The position numbers were made by a program, and so were the translations under genes. Positions 23,130 through 35,900 of a stretch of 64,000 nucleotides of DNA are shown here, one piece after another. A model generated the notes under the pieces. That model worked only from the letters and a program-made list of their open reading frames with translations. It had not been told where the DNA came from and searched no databases. The stretch's first letter is position 1. Every line of letters starts with the position of its first letter. The stretch is from Pteria penguin (taxonomy: Eukaryota > Mollusca > Bivalvia > Pterioida > Pteriidae): assembly GCA_035048485.1 (NCBI GenBank), contig CM068580.1, positions 53,112,975 to 53,176,974 on the forward strand, written 5' to 3'.

Positions 23130-25168
23130 TTTATAAGGTTGGTATATATACTTTATAAAGAACCTATCTTTAGATTAAAAAATAGTGGGTTGGTGTCCAA
23201 AACATGTGAAATGAATCGGGGAATACGTCAGGGGTGTCCCATTTCTGCAATGATATTTTTGTTTGTAACTGAAATTTTAGCTATTCAGATTAGAGAAAAT
23301 CAGGAAATAAGAGGTTTTAATATATTAAATGATGAAGATGTCAAATGTGACATAAAAATAGTTCTGCATGCAGATGACTGTACCTTGCCTTTAAAAGACG
23401 AATTATCATTAAAACTCTCTGTAAATGTAGTTACAATGTTCAGTAAGGTATCCGGTATGAAACTGAATATCTTTAAAACGGAATGCATTCTCTTTGGTGG
23501 CTTGAAAAATAAAAACTTGAACACCTTCGACATTAAAGTTAACACATCTTCTATTAAAACTCCTGGTGTTTTTATTGGTCACGATAAAAAAATATGTAAT
23601 GAAAACAATTGGATAAGATGTATAACCGATATGGAGAAACTATTGGAATCATGGAAAACTAGAAATCTTACTCTTTTTGGAAAATGCTGTGTTGTTAACA
23701 CTCTCGCGATATCAAAACTTGTATGTGTAGCATCTATATTAAATTTACCTCAACAAACAGAAATCAAACTTATACAAAACATTATTTTCTCATTTTTATG
23801 GAACAAAAAACAAAAAAATAGAATTAAAAGAAATACAATGATTGGAACAATAGAAGAAGTTGGCATTGGCATTGTTGATATAGAAAGTAAACTGAAAGCA
23901 ATTAAAGCCTCTTGGATTGATAAAATAATAACTTGTAAGGGTAACCTGAAATACTTCCTTAATTCTTTATGTAAACAAATTGGTGTGGACTATACTTACC
24001 TTACTTATACAAATGAGTTGGAAATATCAAATTATACTATTGTTCACAAATTAATTCTGTATTATCAAGAGATATTTATCTCTTTTAATGAATGTAAATC
24101 TCATTAATCTAAAATATTATCAACAGAACAATTCTTATCACATCTTTGTGGAATAATAATTTTATCTCATATAAAGGAAAATCAGTTTGCTTTACAGATT
24201 GGATAAGGAGTGGTTTATTGTTTGTTAAAGATATTGTTGATGAAAATGGTTTGAAATCTCCACAGTGGTTTATGTTGAATCTAAATAGAAAACGAAATTG
24301 GTTATGCGAATTCAATATAATGAAATATTGTTTAAAGGTATGTGTAAGAAATATGACATGTCTAAAACAAAATATGTTAATTAAAGTCATTACACGATAT
24401 ATTTTTATAAAAATCAATGTGCAAAACCCAGTGAATATAAGTGCAGTTTTTTCTATGATATATTGCGTGATAAGAAATTCGATACACCACCTCACCAATC
24501 TTACATTGCAAGAAATTTTCATATACAGAGTAAATCTTCATGGCCTTTGATTTATGTACAGAAAATCAGCAACATAATTATATATTGTGAAAAAGTTGCT
24601 GAATTTAATTTTAAATTATTCCATAATCGATTGGCTAACAGATATTTACTAAGTAAATGGAATAATATATATTATATATATCGATCGATATTGGAAAAAA
24701 CTGTTCACATGTATCTTGTCAAAATATTATCGAAAATAATGAACATCTTTTTTATTGCGAAAACGTAAATGAGATCTGGAGGAGTGCAAGAAAATGTCTT
24801 AAATTTAGCATTTCCTGGAAAACCATTCTAATAGGATTTTATGATGAATTTAATGACAAAACTATTTTATTAAATAATATTATTTCTTTTATTGCATATA
24901 GAATTTACAAATATAAAATGTTATGTAGATTTGAGAAAAACACAGAGTCAAATAATGGTATAAGAAAACATATCAAATATTCATTACTTTTCATTACTTC
25001 ATTACATCATGTTCTCGAAATGTACAATTATTTGAAAAAATATCCAATGCACTATTTTTTTTATCACTACGTATTTCAGCTTTTGCTTAATATATACAAT
25101 ATATACAGAGCTTACTTATATAATGTCAAAGTTTCAACTTCACCCAGGTTGAGACTTCAATTATTATA
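23130..25168 (+). pseudogene. Dead non-LTR retrotransposon ORF2 (5'-truncated)
   Basis: Homology starts inside the reverse transcriptase at VYILYKEPIFRLKN. It continues with RGIRQGCPISAMIFL (RT block 4), LHADDCTL in place of the usual YADD, KVSGMKLN and LFGKCCVVNTL. After the stop at about 24105 the reading continues in shifted frames (NGLKSPQWFML, FNFKLFHNRLANRYLLSKW, IAYRIYKYKMLCRFEKN) to about 25168. The 5' truncation, the catalytic-box change and several frameshifts make it inactive. The L1/Tx1-type C-terminus suggests that group, without certainty. Confidence 0.85.
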
Positions 25169-25169
25169 G

Positions 25170-26490
25170 ACAGGTACTGATTGTTCATAAAATATTAAAA
25201 TAAAAAAAAAACAACCTAAAATGGAGTGGATTTGGATATCCAGTACAGATAAAGAAAGTGTAAAGTTTTCTCAATGTCAATGAAGGATCGAAATAATTTT
25301 TGTGTTTTTATTTCTGTGAATTAAAATGGATGTACTCGAATTGTCAGTGAGCAGCGTAAAGAAAATTATCAGTCTTGATGCAGAGAACTGGATAACACGG
25401 TCCACTTTAACCGGACATTACCGATGACTAGATCAGTCAGACTATGTCAGTGGTTTTATCTGGCTATAGCAAGGACTGCCTTACTTGTAATGTGCAAAGG
25501 ATTGCAAAGGCTGGTCCTGCAAAGGACTGATTTAACAAACTTTTAAGACTAAATTACTGGGTGCCTTACCATTGGCTTGATTACAAGATGCCATGCCAAG
25601 GTCTAGTTTGTTCCACCCTTTACATGAACTTGGACTGATTAACTCCAGTTTTGCTATGAGCTGGTTATTTGGCATCTTAAAAGAAACTTAGTTGTCCCAT
25701 GTAAAGAATAATAAAGCCTGAAACTTGCATATGCTAGAGTATTTAAGTGAAAAAGTCCAGACGAGGTCATAAAATACTTACAGAACAACATTTTCGAAAC
25801 TTACTGCTTCTGTTATTACATTTCAAATTTATATGCGAACGAGCAATTCTGGAGAAATTCTTACAGTAATACACCCATATGTACAACATCAATCAACAAA
25901 AAATATAATACTACTTACTTAAAGGATTTAAAGGTAAAACTACGACTATGATGATGAAATGATAATCCACAATCACTCATAAATCCAAAACATCACACCC
26001 AAGCATATGTAGAAGTAGTTTTGGGATTTCATCTGATATTTCTGGGTCTTTGTTCTGATAAAATTGTCCTTCAACAACTTGAAACGTGTTAAATTGATAA
26101 AAAAGAAGATCTCCTGGGCAGTGTTTTATGGAGATTCTGTAAGTATTCCCTATATTTAAGCTTCTGTGCGAAATCTGTTGTCTACTGGGATGGTATCAGT
26201 TACCATAGTAAGGCTTGTCTTTGAATAAACTTGATATCATATGGTACGTTATGAAGATGCTGTATGCTAAATATGAAGTCTGTATGACTTGATGTTCATG
26301 AGAACAAAATTAAATGAATGAGGAGGGGTCAGATAACAGTAAACTCCTTTAAGGAAACATGATACTAATTTCATAAGAAGGCTTAATACCAAATATGAAA
26401 GTACTGAAACTAACAATTCTTAAAAGGAAGATTTCCCCAATTTTCTGTAATAAAATGCATATTCAAAACAGTCAAAAGATTTTCAGAAAT
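25170..26490. other. Spacer between LINE relic and STX8 3' end
   Basis: No exon, RNA gene or strong repeat was recognised on either strand. Confidence 0.4.
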
Positions 26491-26492
26491 TA

Positions 26493-26521
26493 TTTATTTT
26501 AAATAATAGTCAAAGTTTATT
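26493..26521 (-). promoter_or_regulatory. Candidate STX8 polyadenylation signals
   Basis: On the minus strand AATAAA occurs at 26521-26516 and again at 26498-26493, about 340-360 nt 3' of the STX8 stop. This would give a 3' UTR of roughly 360-390 nt. Confidence 0.45.
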
Positions 26522-26856
26522 ACAATGAGAAATAAGAGTTTCCTAAATAAGATATGTAACATACATTCAATACATGTTTACAACATAATATAATCATTTA
26601 AATCTTTAATGAATATATGGATGTGTTCAAATGCAAACACAGTGTAAAAATTCCTTTTCCTTGCTTTTCTTCAGTCCTGTTTTGTCACACAAATCACATA
26701 TGTTCACACAATACACAAGTTACACATGTTCACACACCAGGTGTTTATCAAACAATCATTGAAACAACCACAAAATTGCCTGGTATTAATTAAAGGTGAT
26801 AAATGCCAGGATGTTTTTTCTTTCTTGGTGAACATTGCACATCCCTCTATACTATG

Positions 26857-26936
26857 TTACACTCCCTTTCCATGATATGGAACGATCAGTATCACAATTA
26901 TAGCAATGAACAGCACAACTATCATTATCCAATAAC
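26857..26936 (-). CDS. STX8: STX8 exon 8 (tail anchor and stop)
   Basis: Residues 228-253: GYW, then a run of Ile/Val/Leu (229-247), then PYHGKGV and TAA at 26859-26857. It is a typical single C-terminal membrane anchor. Confidence 0.95.
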
Positions 26937-29900
26937 CTGAAAACAAAAATTAATCCTGGTAAATATGAAGAAAGTAAGAAAGATACAGGTGACTGGTTCT
27001 GACCAAGATAGGTTTCTGTTTTGAAAATTTATCATTTCTATTATAATCAAAGATATATTGAAGTAAACCAAACCTTAAAAGTAAATTTTTACATGATTGA
27101 TTGGAGATTATACTTATTCACAAGTTGCTGGCTACCCAGTAAAATGTTGAAATATACATATCACTTAGGAAAATCCATGCTGCTGGTACACAGTTTTAGT
27201 GTTAATTCACTTCAGTATAACATTTTATATAATTGAGATTTATACAAAGTTATACCTCTTTTAAGCAATCACCAAAAGGAAGGTATAAAAATGGTTACTT
27301 AAGGCAATTTTTATAAACAATTAGTGGTAAGGAACAGAGAAAGGTGGTTGTTAAAGACAGGTGGTCTTTAAAGCAGGTCAGGCAGCAGAATATGACAAAG
27401 TTCTTACTGCCTTCATGTATGTTTTAAACCATATTCTAATTATGTTAATCTCACCGCATGTATTAGATTTTCTATCTACAATCTTGATATGTCGAGTTTC
27501 CTTGACAAGTCTTTCTCCTGTTCTATCCATGTGGTCCCCTATGTCATCTATTAAATCTATAAATACATCAAAAACACTATTACATATTCATCTGACTTAA
27601 CAAACAAAATCTTATCATTTTATTTATCTTGCAAAATTTCTTTCAATCTACAAAATATATTCATTTGGAGAATGCATTAAATTTTAGCAAGGTATGTCAG
27701 CCTAATTTGAAAACCATATAGAACTAAACTTTTTAATGAGATTTTTGTAAAGTATGTCTTGTACATATGAATATTGTTTCAGATTCAGGTTTCAGACACT
27801 ACAGCAATTTAAATAATCATTTTGGGACACACAAGTATCTAGCAGATTATTATAAAAGATTTTAAAATGTCTCAATATACAATGTATATAATAAGTTATC
27901 ATAATAATGAGAGGATGTTTGGATAACAGAAGGAAAGCTGTGTAAACAAGTAGTAAGGAACAGTAACTCTAATCTTTATTATGTACATGTACAAATTCCT
28001 CAGAACCTATTTCACATCAATTCTTTATTTCTTTAGTGTGTGTGTTCTTTTGTGTTATATGCATAAGTGAATAAATGTTTGTGCATATGTATTTTATACA
28101 TGCATTTTAAATCTGGGGAAAAAAGTACCTAGACTTAGCACAACCCATTTTAAGAAGAATTTTATTTTTCAGAGATAATTTTCTCACAGAAATCAAAAAT
28201 AACATTCAAACAACATTTGTTACATTAAGAATGACCTGAATGCGAATATCAGATGCCTTGAATTAGTAACACAAATAAATTCAATGCAAGTAAAAGACAA
28301 TTTATAATATGTATTTTAGTAGAACCTCTTTATGGACGGATTTAGTACTTTTTCAGTGATTAAGTACTAACATTGATGTACCCACTATAACTTTATTCTC
28401 ACACCAGAAATCTTATTTTAGATAATTGTTATTATATTATTGTATCAGCTAACAAAAGGTAGATACATTTTGTAAGAACTATGACATGTAATGTTTGGAG
28501 ACTCACCATTCTGACTGTCAACCTCATCTCCTATATCTATAGCCATCTGCTTCTGTCTGGTAATCACTCGAGACAGTGCCTCCAAACCTTTGTCTTGTTC
28601 TAACATTAACAAGAAAAGTTCTGTTACACATGCAACATCAGGCTTTCAAGCAAACAGTTAAAGCAGGTTAACATCAATTTTCATTGGAACCTTCTTACTC
28701 CACATAATCTAAGACCTCATATATTTTGGCATGTCAGTATAATCTAAGGCCCTATATATGTTGGCATGTCGGAATATTCTAAGGCCCTATATATGTAGAC
28801 ATGTAAGTATAATCTAAGGCCCTATACATGTAGGCGTGTCAGAATAATCTAAGGTCCTACATATGTTGGCATGTCAGAATGATCTTAGGCCCTATATATG
28901 TAGACATGTATGGATAACCTAAGGCTCTATACATGTAGGCGTGTCAGAATAATCTAAGGCCCTACATAAGTTGGCATGTCAGAATGATCTTAGGCCCTAT
29001 ATTTGTAGACATGTATGGATAACCTAAGGCTCTATATATGTAGACATATCAGAATGATCTAAGGCCCTATATATATAGACATGTCAGTATAATCTAAGGC
29101 CCTATATATATAGACATGTCAGTATAATCTAAGGCCCTATATATGTAGACATATCAGAATGATCTAAGGCCCTATATATATAGACATGTCAGTATAATCT
29201 AAGGCCCTATATATATAGACATGTCAGTATAATCTAAGGTCCTATATATGTAGACATGTCAGTATAATCTAAGGCCCTATATATGTAGACATGTCAGAAT
29301 GATCTAAGGCCCTATATATGTAGACATGTAAGCATAATCTCAGGCCCTATATATGTAGACATGTCAGAATGATCTAAGGCCCTATATATGTAGACATATC
29401 AGAATAATCTAAGGCCCTATATATGTTGGCATGTCAGTATAATTCAAGGTCCTATGTATGCTGGCATGTCTGTATAATCTAAGGTCCTATATATGCTGGC
29501 ATGTCAGTATAATCTAAGGCCCTATATATGCTGGCATGTCAGTATGATCTAAGGCCCTATATATGCTGGCATGTCTGTATTATCTAAGGCCCTATATATG
29601 CTGGCATGTCAGTATAATTCAAAGTCCTGTATATGCTGGCATGTCAGTATAATTCAAGGTCCTATATATGCTGGCGTGTCAGTATAATCTAAGGCCCTAT
29701 ATATGCTGGCATGTCAGTATGATCTAAGGCCCTATATATGCTGGCATGTCTGTATTATCTAAGGCCCTATATATGCTGGCATGTCAGTATAATCTAAGGC
29801 CCTATATATGCTGGCATGTCAGTATGATCTAAGGCCCTATATATGCTGGCATGTCTGTATTATCTAAGGCCTTATATATGCTGGCCATGTCAAAGATTCA

Positions 29901-32900
29901 TGTCAATGCTTTTACATAGACAAAAATAAAATATTCATTACATAGACAAAAATTATAAGGTCATGTGTCACCATCACTTTAGTATATTAATCTGAGTATA
30001 GTGCTAAACAATACAAAAAAATACTTTACTTCTACCTCTTTTTCTTTAACAATCACAAACTATGATCATTAAAACTATGCATAGCACAATAAATCCCATA
30101 CATTACAAATAATAGCAAATGCTTGAAAAATATCAGTATGATTTGTATAATTCATATGAAATGAGAATCAAGACATTTCATTCAGTACATTTCCAATATC
30201 TCCTTGGCATTTTAATTATTATATTTCACGATAACATACCAGTACACTAACTAACATGTAAGACAATACTCCCATGAAAATTGAATTTAGCAATATGTGT
30301 AAGATTTTTTGGAATTTTAGAAAATTTATCACATATTTTCTAACATAAGCTGAATTTTGCTGAGAGTTTTTAATTTTCTTGTAGCACTTTTTCAATGACT
30401 TGAATAATAAATTTACCTTTGATCGCTTGTTCCTGTTGCTGTCTGATATCTTGGTTGGACAAACCTTGAAAGCCTTCTGGTTCCTCCCTCATTCCCCATG
30501 GGTCAGCACTTCCAAAGGCATCAACACTTCCTGCACCCATTAGGGAAAACCTATAAACAAATTATACTGCTAAACATATCTGTGAAACAGAACTGTCACA
30601 ACAATAAACAAGGATCTAAGAACATTTCTCTTTCTGACACCAAATGGAAATGCATTATTTGTTATTGGTTTCTTGCCTTCAGAATGAATTCACCTCCTCT
30701 CATTATTGGTTTCTTGCCTCAGTGTGAATTCACCTCATCTACTATTAACAAGTACATGTACTCAGTGATAGAGGACACTGAAGAATCACGAAAAAACTAC
30801 TATCCTTCACTACATATATTGCAAATACAGAACAAAACCAAAAGTTGAAATAATTGGGGTAATTTTTACGTGAAACAAATTATTATATACAGAGGTTTTG
30901 GTCACCTTCTTTCAGATAAAATTGGTCCCTTTGTACTGATTGAATATATGATAAAACCCTGATCTTGGGCTTGGCTGATGATACGTTCTCTCTCAATACA
31001 GTCCAGCCTAAAAACGAACCTCAAACTTTGTTATCTCTACACAAAGAAATTACATATTCATGAAATAAAACTGTTCTATAAACCATCATTGCACTTGTCA
31101 TATGTCATTATATTACCGCAAAAGCACAGTCATGGTTTTGTGACCTCTAGAACAAAAGGTCACACAGTTTGTTGGTTGTTGGGTGATTGATGTTTTATGT
31201 CGCTTTCAACAATATTTGGCTATATCGCGACATAGAAGCAGGAGGTTACCAACCTCTTAAACATAGTGGCGCAACCTGGGAATCGAACCCAGATCATCGG
31301 CACCGCAAGCCGAGCGCTTAATCATTACACCACGCCTGCCCCTCACACAGTTTGAGAAATACGGATACTCATATTTAATATAGTGATCTGTAGATATGTC
31401 AAACTGTATCTAGAACAAACTGTCATCCCGGTTGTGGCAGAAACTTAGACTCATTTTTTTTTTACATACAACTTTATCTTTGTTGGACAAACACTGCAAT
31501 GCACACTTTCATATGGTTGCATCAATTGCCTGAATGCATTACAAGTAAACTGCCCAAATATTATCACTTGAATGATTTCTGAGGGTTTACAAGGTCATTG
31601 CATAGTGCAAAAAGTATTCATATTACTCAGTATTATGGAAATAAGCAGTCTATTGCAAAATTGGAAGCCCATACTTCTTTTTAGACTAGCTTATGTACAT
31701 GAATTATGATGACCTTGATAGGAAATTGTTGATTATTGTTTAAAGCCAAACCAGAATTATTTCATTTACCAGTTTATGGTGGAGTATGACCTCAACAATC
31801 TTGACTTACAAAACAAACTGATCAGAGTCAGTGAAAGACGACCTTCTACATGTCAATGCATACCATGACATGGAGCCTTGAGTTTTATACTCCCACAGGA
31901 AAAATAGATGAAAAGGTAGAAAGGATGCCTAAATAATTTAATTTTCATCCATGTTATCAAGAAATGCTGATGATGATTTGTTGAAAAACTTGAGGTAATT
32001 CAGCAGTCATCTAAATAAATGAAGCGGAACTACTCACTCATCTCGAACTCTACTTTCAATCACTGTACATTAAACTTTGCCTCAAATCCAATCATGAACA
32101 AATAATTTGGCAATATATTAAAAACAAGAAGGCTTAATGCAAAAAGTTGACAACAGACGGACGGACGGACAGACGGCCGGGCGGGCGGGCGGACGGACGG
32201 ACAGACAGACAGACGGCGAGACAGACGGACGGACTGATTTTGCCAATTTATAGACCAGAATTGCTTTGCATTAATATTAACAATACATGTATGCAAGTGG
32301 TCACCCTAAAGGCAAAAAACAGTGTGTGTTCACTGAAGCGTAAAGTCAAGGTCAAGGTCACTAAATTTTTGTATTGGTTGGATAGAACATTCAAGTATCT
32401 ACAAACCTACCAACTTTGACATAAGTACCCTTTAGGGTATGAGAGAAACCAAGCTAAACGCAAAATGTTGACGCCATACGGACAGACGGATGGACGGTTT
32501 TCACCAATTCATAGACCGGAATTGCTTTGCAATCCAGTCAATAAAATAGACAGGTCTTTATATCATGGCAGCTGTTGTAACGGGATTATATCATGACAGC
32601 CGTCATAACGGGATTACATGTATATCAATTGACTTATTGTATAATTGTACAATAGAGAAACATCACTTATGTTATCTCAGGTCATATATTTTAAAAGAAG
32701 TCATCAAACAATTAAAATCTGATTGAAGATTATTTCTTGTTATTACAATAGTTACAATAGACCTTTTTGAAGAGATGCAATTAGTTTAGTTTGCTTCAAA
32801 TTTTGTAACACATGTATTCTCGAAATAGATTGCATAACTGTAAGGTCGCTTCTGTTCTTGTTGCTGGTTGACAAAGGTTGTGCAAATTGAATATCTAATA

Positions 32901-35900
32901 GATGCTTTCAACATCACTTTGGGACTAACATTTTGGTTGGCAAAATGAACTGTTCCCACAATATAACGTCAGAGACAAACAGTTTTTCATTATGTCGTCA
33001 AAATTTTTATGGGAAATGTTATCATTTGCCAACCAAAAAGTTAGTCCCGCAGTAACAATGAAAGGGTCTATTTCATTATTTGAAAATATGAAATAAGATA
33101 ATTTGAAATGAATCTTTTTTTTCCCTCAGTATTGCAGGTATCAAATGACAATTTGGAAGGACAACTTTCCAATTTTTCAGCTGACACCTGCATCATCTAC
33201 AAAATATACAAGATTCATTTCTTTAAGAATTTGAAGAAGAAAATTTTAATTCATGGATAGAGGCATTAATGATATATTCCTTTTACTATCACAATACTCA
33301 CCTAGAAACAAACAGATCACAATAAAGAAATGAAAGTGTCAAAAAAGATATTAGCTTACCTGGAATCTGTTCCTTCATTTTTGAAAGCTTGGTCAATTTG
33401 TTTCTCTTTAGTTGTAAGATTATCCATCATCATTTGACGGCGTTCCACTTCTCTTTGTGTACTTATTGTAGAGTTAAGGTTAGATAACTCTTCCACATCT
33501 CTTCAATCAGAACAATAAGAACTTAACATTACAAGCATCATAACATTCTCTCTTAAATACCATGTTAGAGCCTGAATATTAGGAATCTGTCTTCTACTTT
33601 AATGAAATATCATACCATAAAAAATCTAAAATCTTCGTCTTTTACATCCTCTACAGTGAGATAATATTGATGTCAGATCCTTCTACAGATAGTATAAAGA
33701 AGTCACTGTTAAATCAGATATCAGTTGAAGGTTACTGACCCATAATTCTAAAAGTAAAGATAATGTTTACTGTGCTGAATGTCTTATTCATCCTTTTTAA
33801 TGAAACTTTATAATTCTATTAAAATTTACCATATGATACAATTCAAATAGGGAGCTAATTTGAAAAACAGAGGAATAATGATGTAGATATACATAAATAT
33901 TATGACGGTGTCATCAGTCTAGCATCTAGGACAAAAAAACTTCAAGGAAGAAAAGACAATGTTATTAGACATTACTGAAATACTGAGAAACGAGTACACA
34001 AATACATGAAGCTGTAAAGTATAACAAACTTGATAGATGGGAGACTGTAAGGTCATTAAGTGACAAAGATATAATAATGAGGAATTTCGTAAAAGCTTTA
34101 GGTTGTGACTATGACAAAAAGATTGGGAAAAGGAGGTGTCAATGTTAGTCACTACCCACATAATGCTAGAAGGATACATGTGGTATGAGGATGATGCTCG
34201 AATTAACGACTGCTTCAGTTTATTAACATCAGATGTAAACTTCTTCATGGATACTCGTATATTTGCAGAAAGCTAAAATTTGAAACATATGCATTATGTA
34301 CCTTTGAAATTCATACTATAATATATAAAATGACCTGTGTATAATGTTAATGCATGTACATGTATAATGCACACTCCGAAAATTGGGAGAAAATGTCAAG
34401 AACAAGTTACTTCCTCTGTATAATGTACAGGATAAAAATTGCTAAGTTCAAGAGCTGGTGCAAAGCTGGGACTGGCTGGTTAAGTGTGTTCTAACGTTGA
34501 TCTTGGCTTGCTGTTTATTGTCTTGGCTTGCCGTTTATCCTCTTGGCTTGTCATTTATCCTCTTGGCTTGCCGTTTATACTGTTGGCTTGCCGTTTATCC
34601 TCTACATGTGCAGTCATAACAGTCTGATATACAACTCGGAAGTCAGTGTCACCAGACAAACATGACATCATGAATATATCGATGATTGTATTCATGGTAA
34701 GCATGAATTGCCAGGTATATATCAAAGTGGACTACAGACATGATTTCATTTTGAGATGAGTGGAATACAGATATTATATCAATTGCCTGGCTATTCATGC
34801 TATTCATGAGGAATGTATCATTTATGAAATAAACAGATTTCTGATTTTGAATACGTAATTGATTTTTTACACCAACCCACAGCTGACATTAGACGGTATG
34901 ACTTGTATCCAGTTCATGATCAATTAACTTCCTTGTTATCATAGCAATGGATAAAAGCTCAGTAATCAGATTTAAATGGATGTTCCTGCACAGATATTGT
35001 TTATGTAGAGAAAAAAGTTGTTATATTTTTCATCCCATTCATAAAACCCATCTACAAATTCAATATTAGAAATTTTGAACAAGAAGTGTGCGTTATACAT
35101 AAATGCTTAACAGAGATTTATACATCATAATACTAAACACAAATCAAAGGTTATGTCAGAAGTAATAAATATCAAAAACATTAAGATAACATGCACTTTG
35201 ACTGTTACTTTTTTTTACCAGATTTAAAGACAAATTTTTATCATTGGTTAATGATACTGAACTGGAGTATTGGAGTTGAAAAGCAGTATTATCTACAACA
35301 GTTGCTATTTTTCAATATTCGTCTTCTTGACAGTTATTGGATATGCATGATACTTATTGCAGTAAGCAAGCAAGTGTAGCTCAGCGGATTAAGAGCTCAT
35401 TCTGAGAGGCCCCAGGTTCAACTCCCATCATGGACATATCGGTGTCTTTCAGATGAGATAGTAAAAACCAAAGTCCTGTGTCACTGTAGGCCAGGTACGT
35501 AAAAGACCCCTCACTACCTTGGATGAGTCCATTGTAGCATAAGTATAAATTTCTGTGCAACATGTGCAATGCATCAGGCAGATGCCATCACCATTTATGT
35601 GAAATAATCGTGACAGGGAATAATAATCAATCAACTGCAGTAAGTGTTAAAGCTTTAGTGTATATATAGGGAGGGTATCTCAGCCTTTGCGAGAGTTTTG
35701 AAAACTCATCAGACATTTTTCTAATCTTGTTGAAATTTACATGTAAATAATAGGAAAAAGTTGAAAATTTTTACCAGACAAAAGCTAATTTTACCAGATT
35801 TTGTCTGGTGGTCTGGTGACTTTCAGATCGTCTGATATCTGATTACCTTAGTATAGGTTGAACTGGTCCTACTATGTTTGTTCCTCTCTGTAATGCGTTC

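Noticed and set aside
24463..24768. Separate gene at 24.4-25.2 kb
   Set aside because: It continues the LINE ORF2 C-terminus in a shifted frame.
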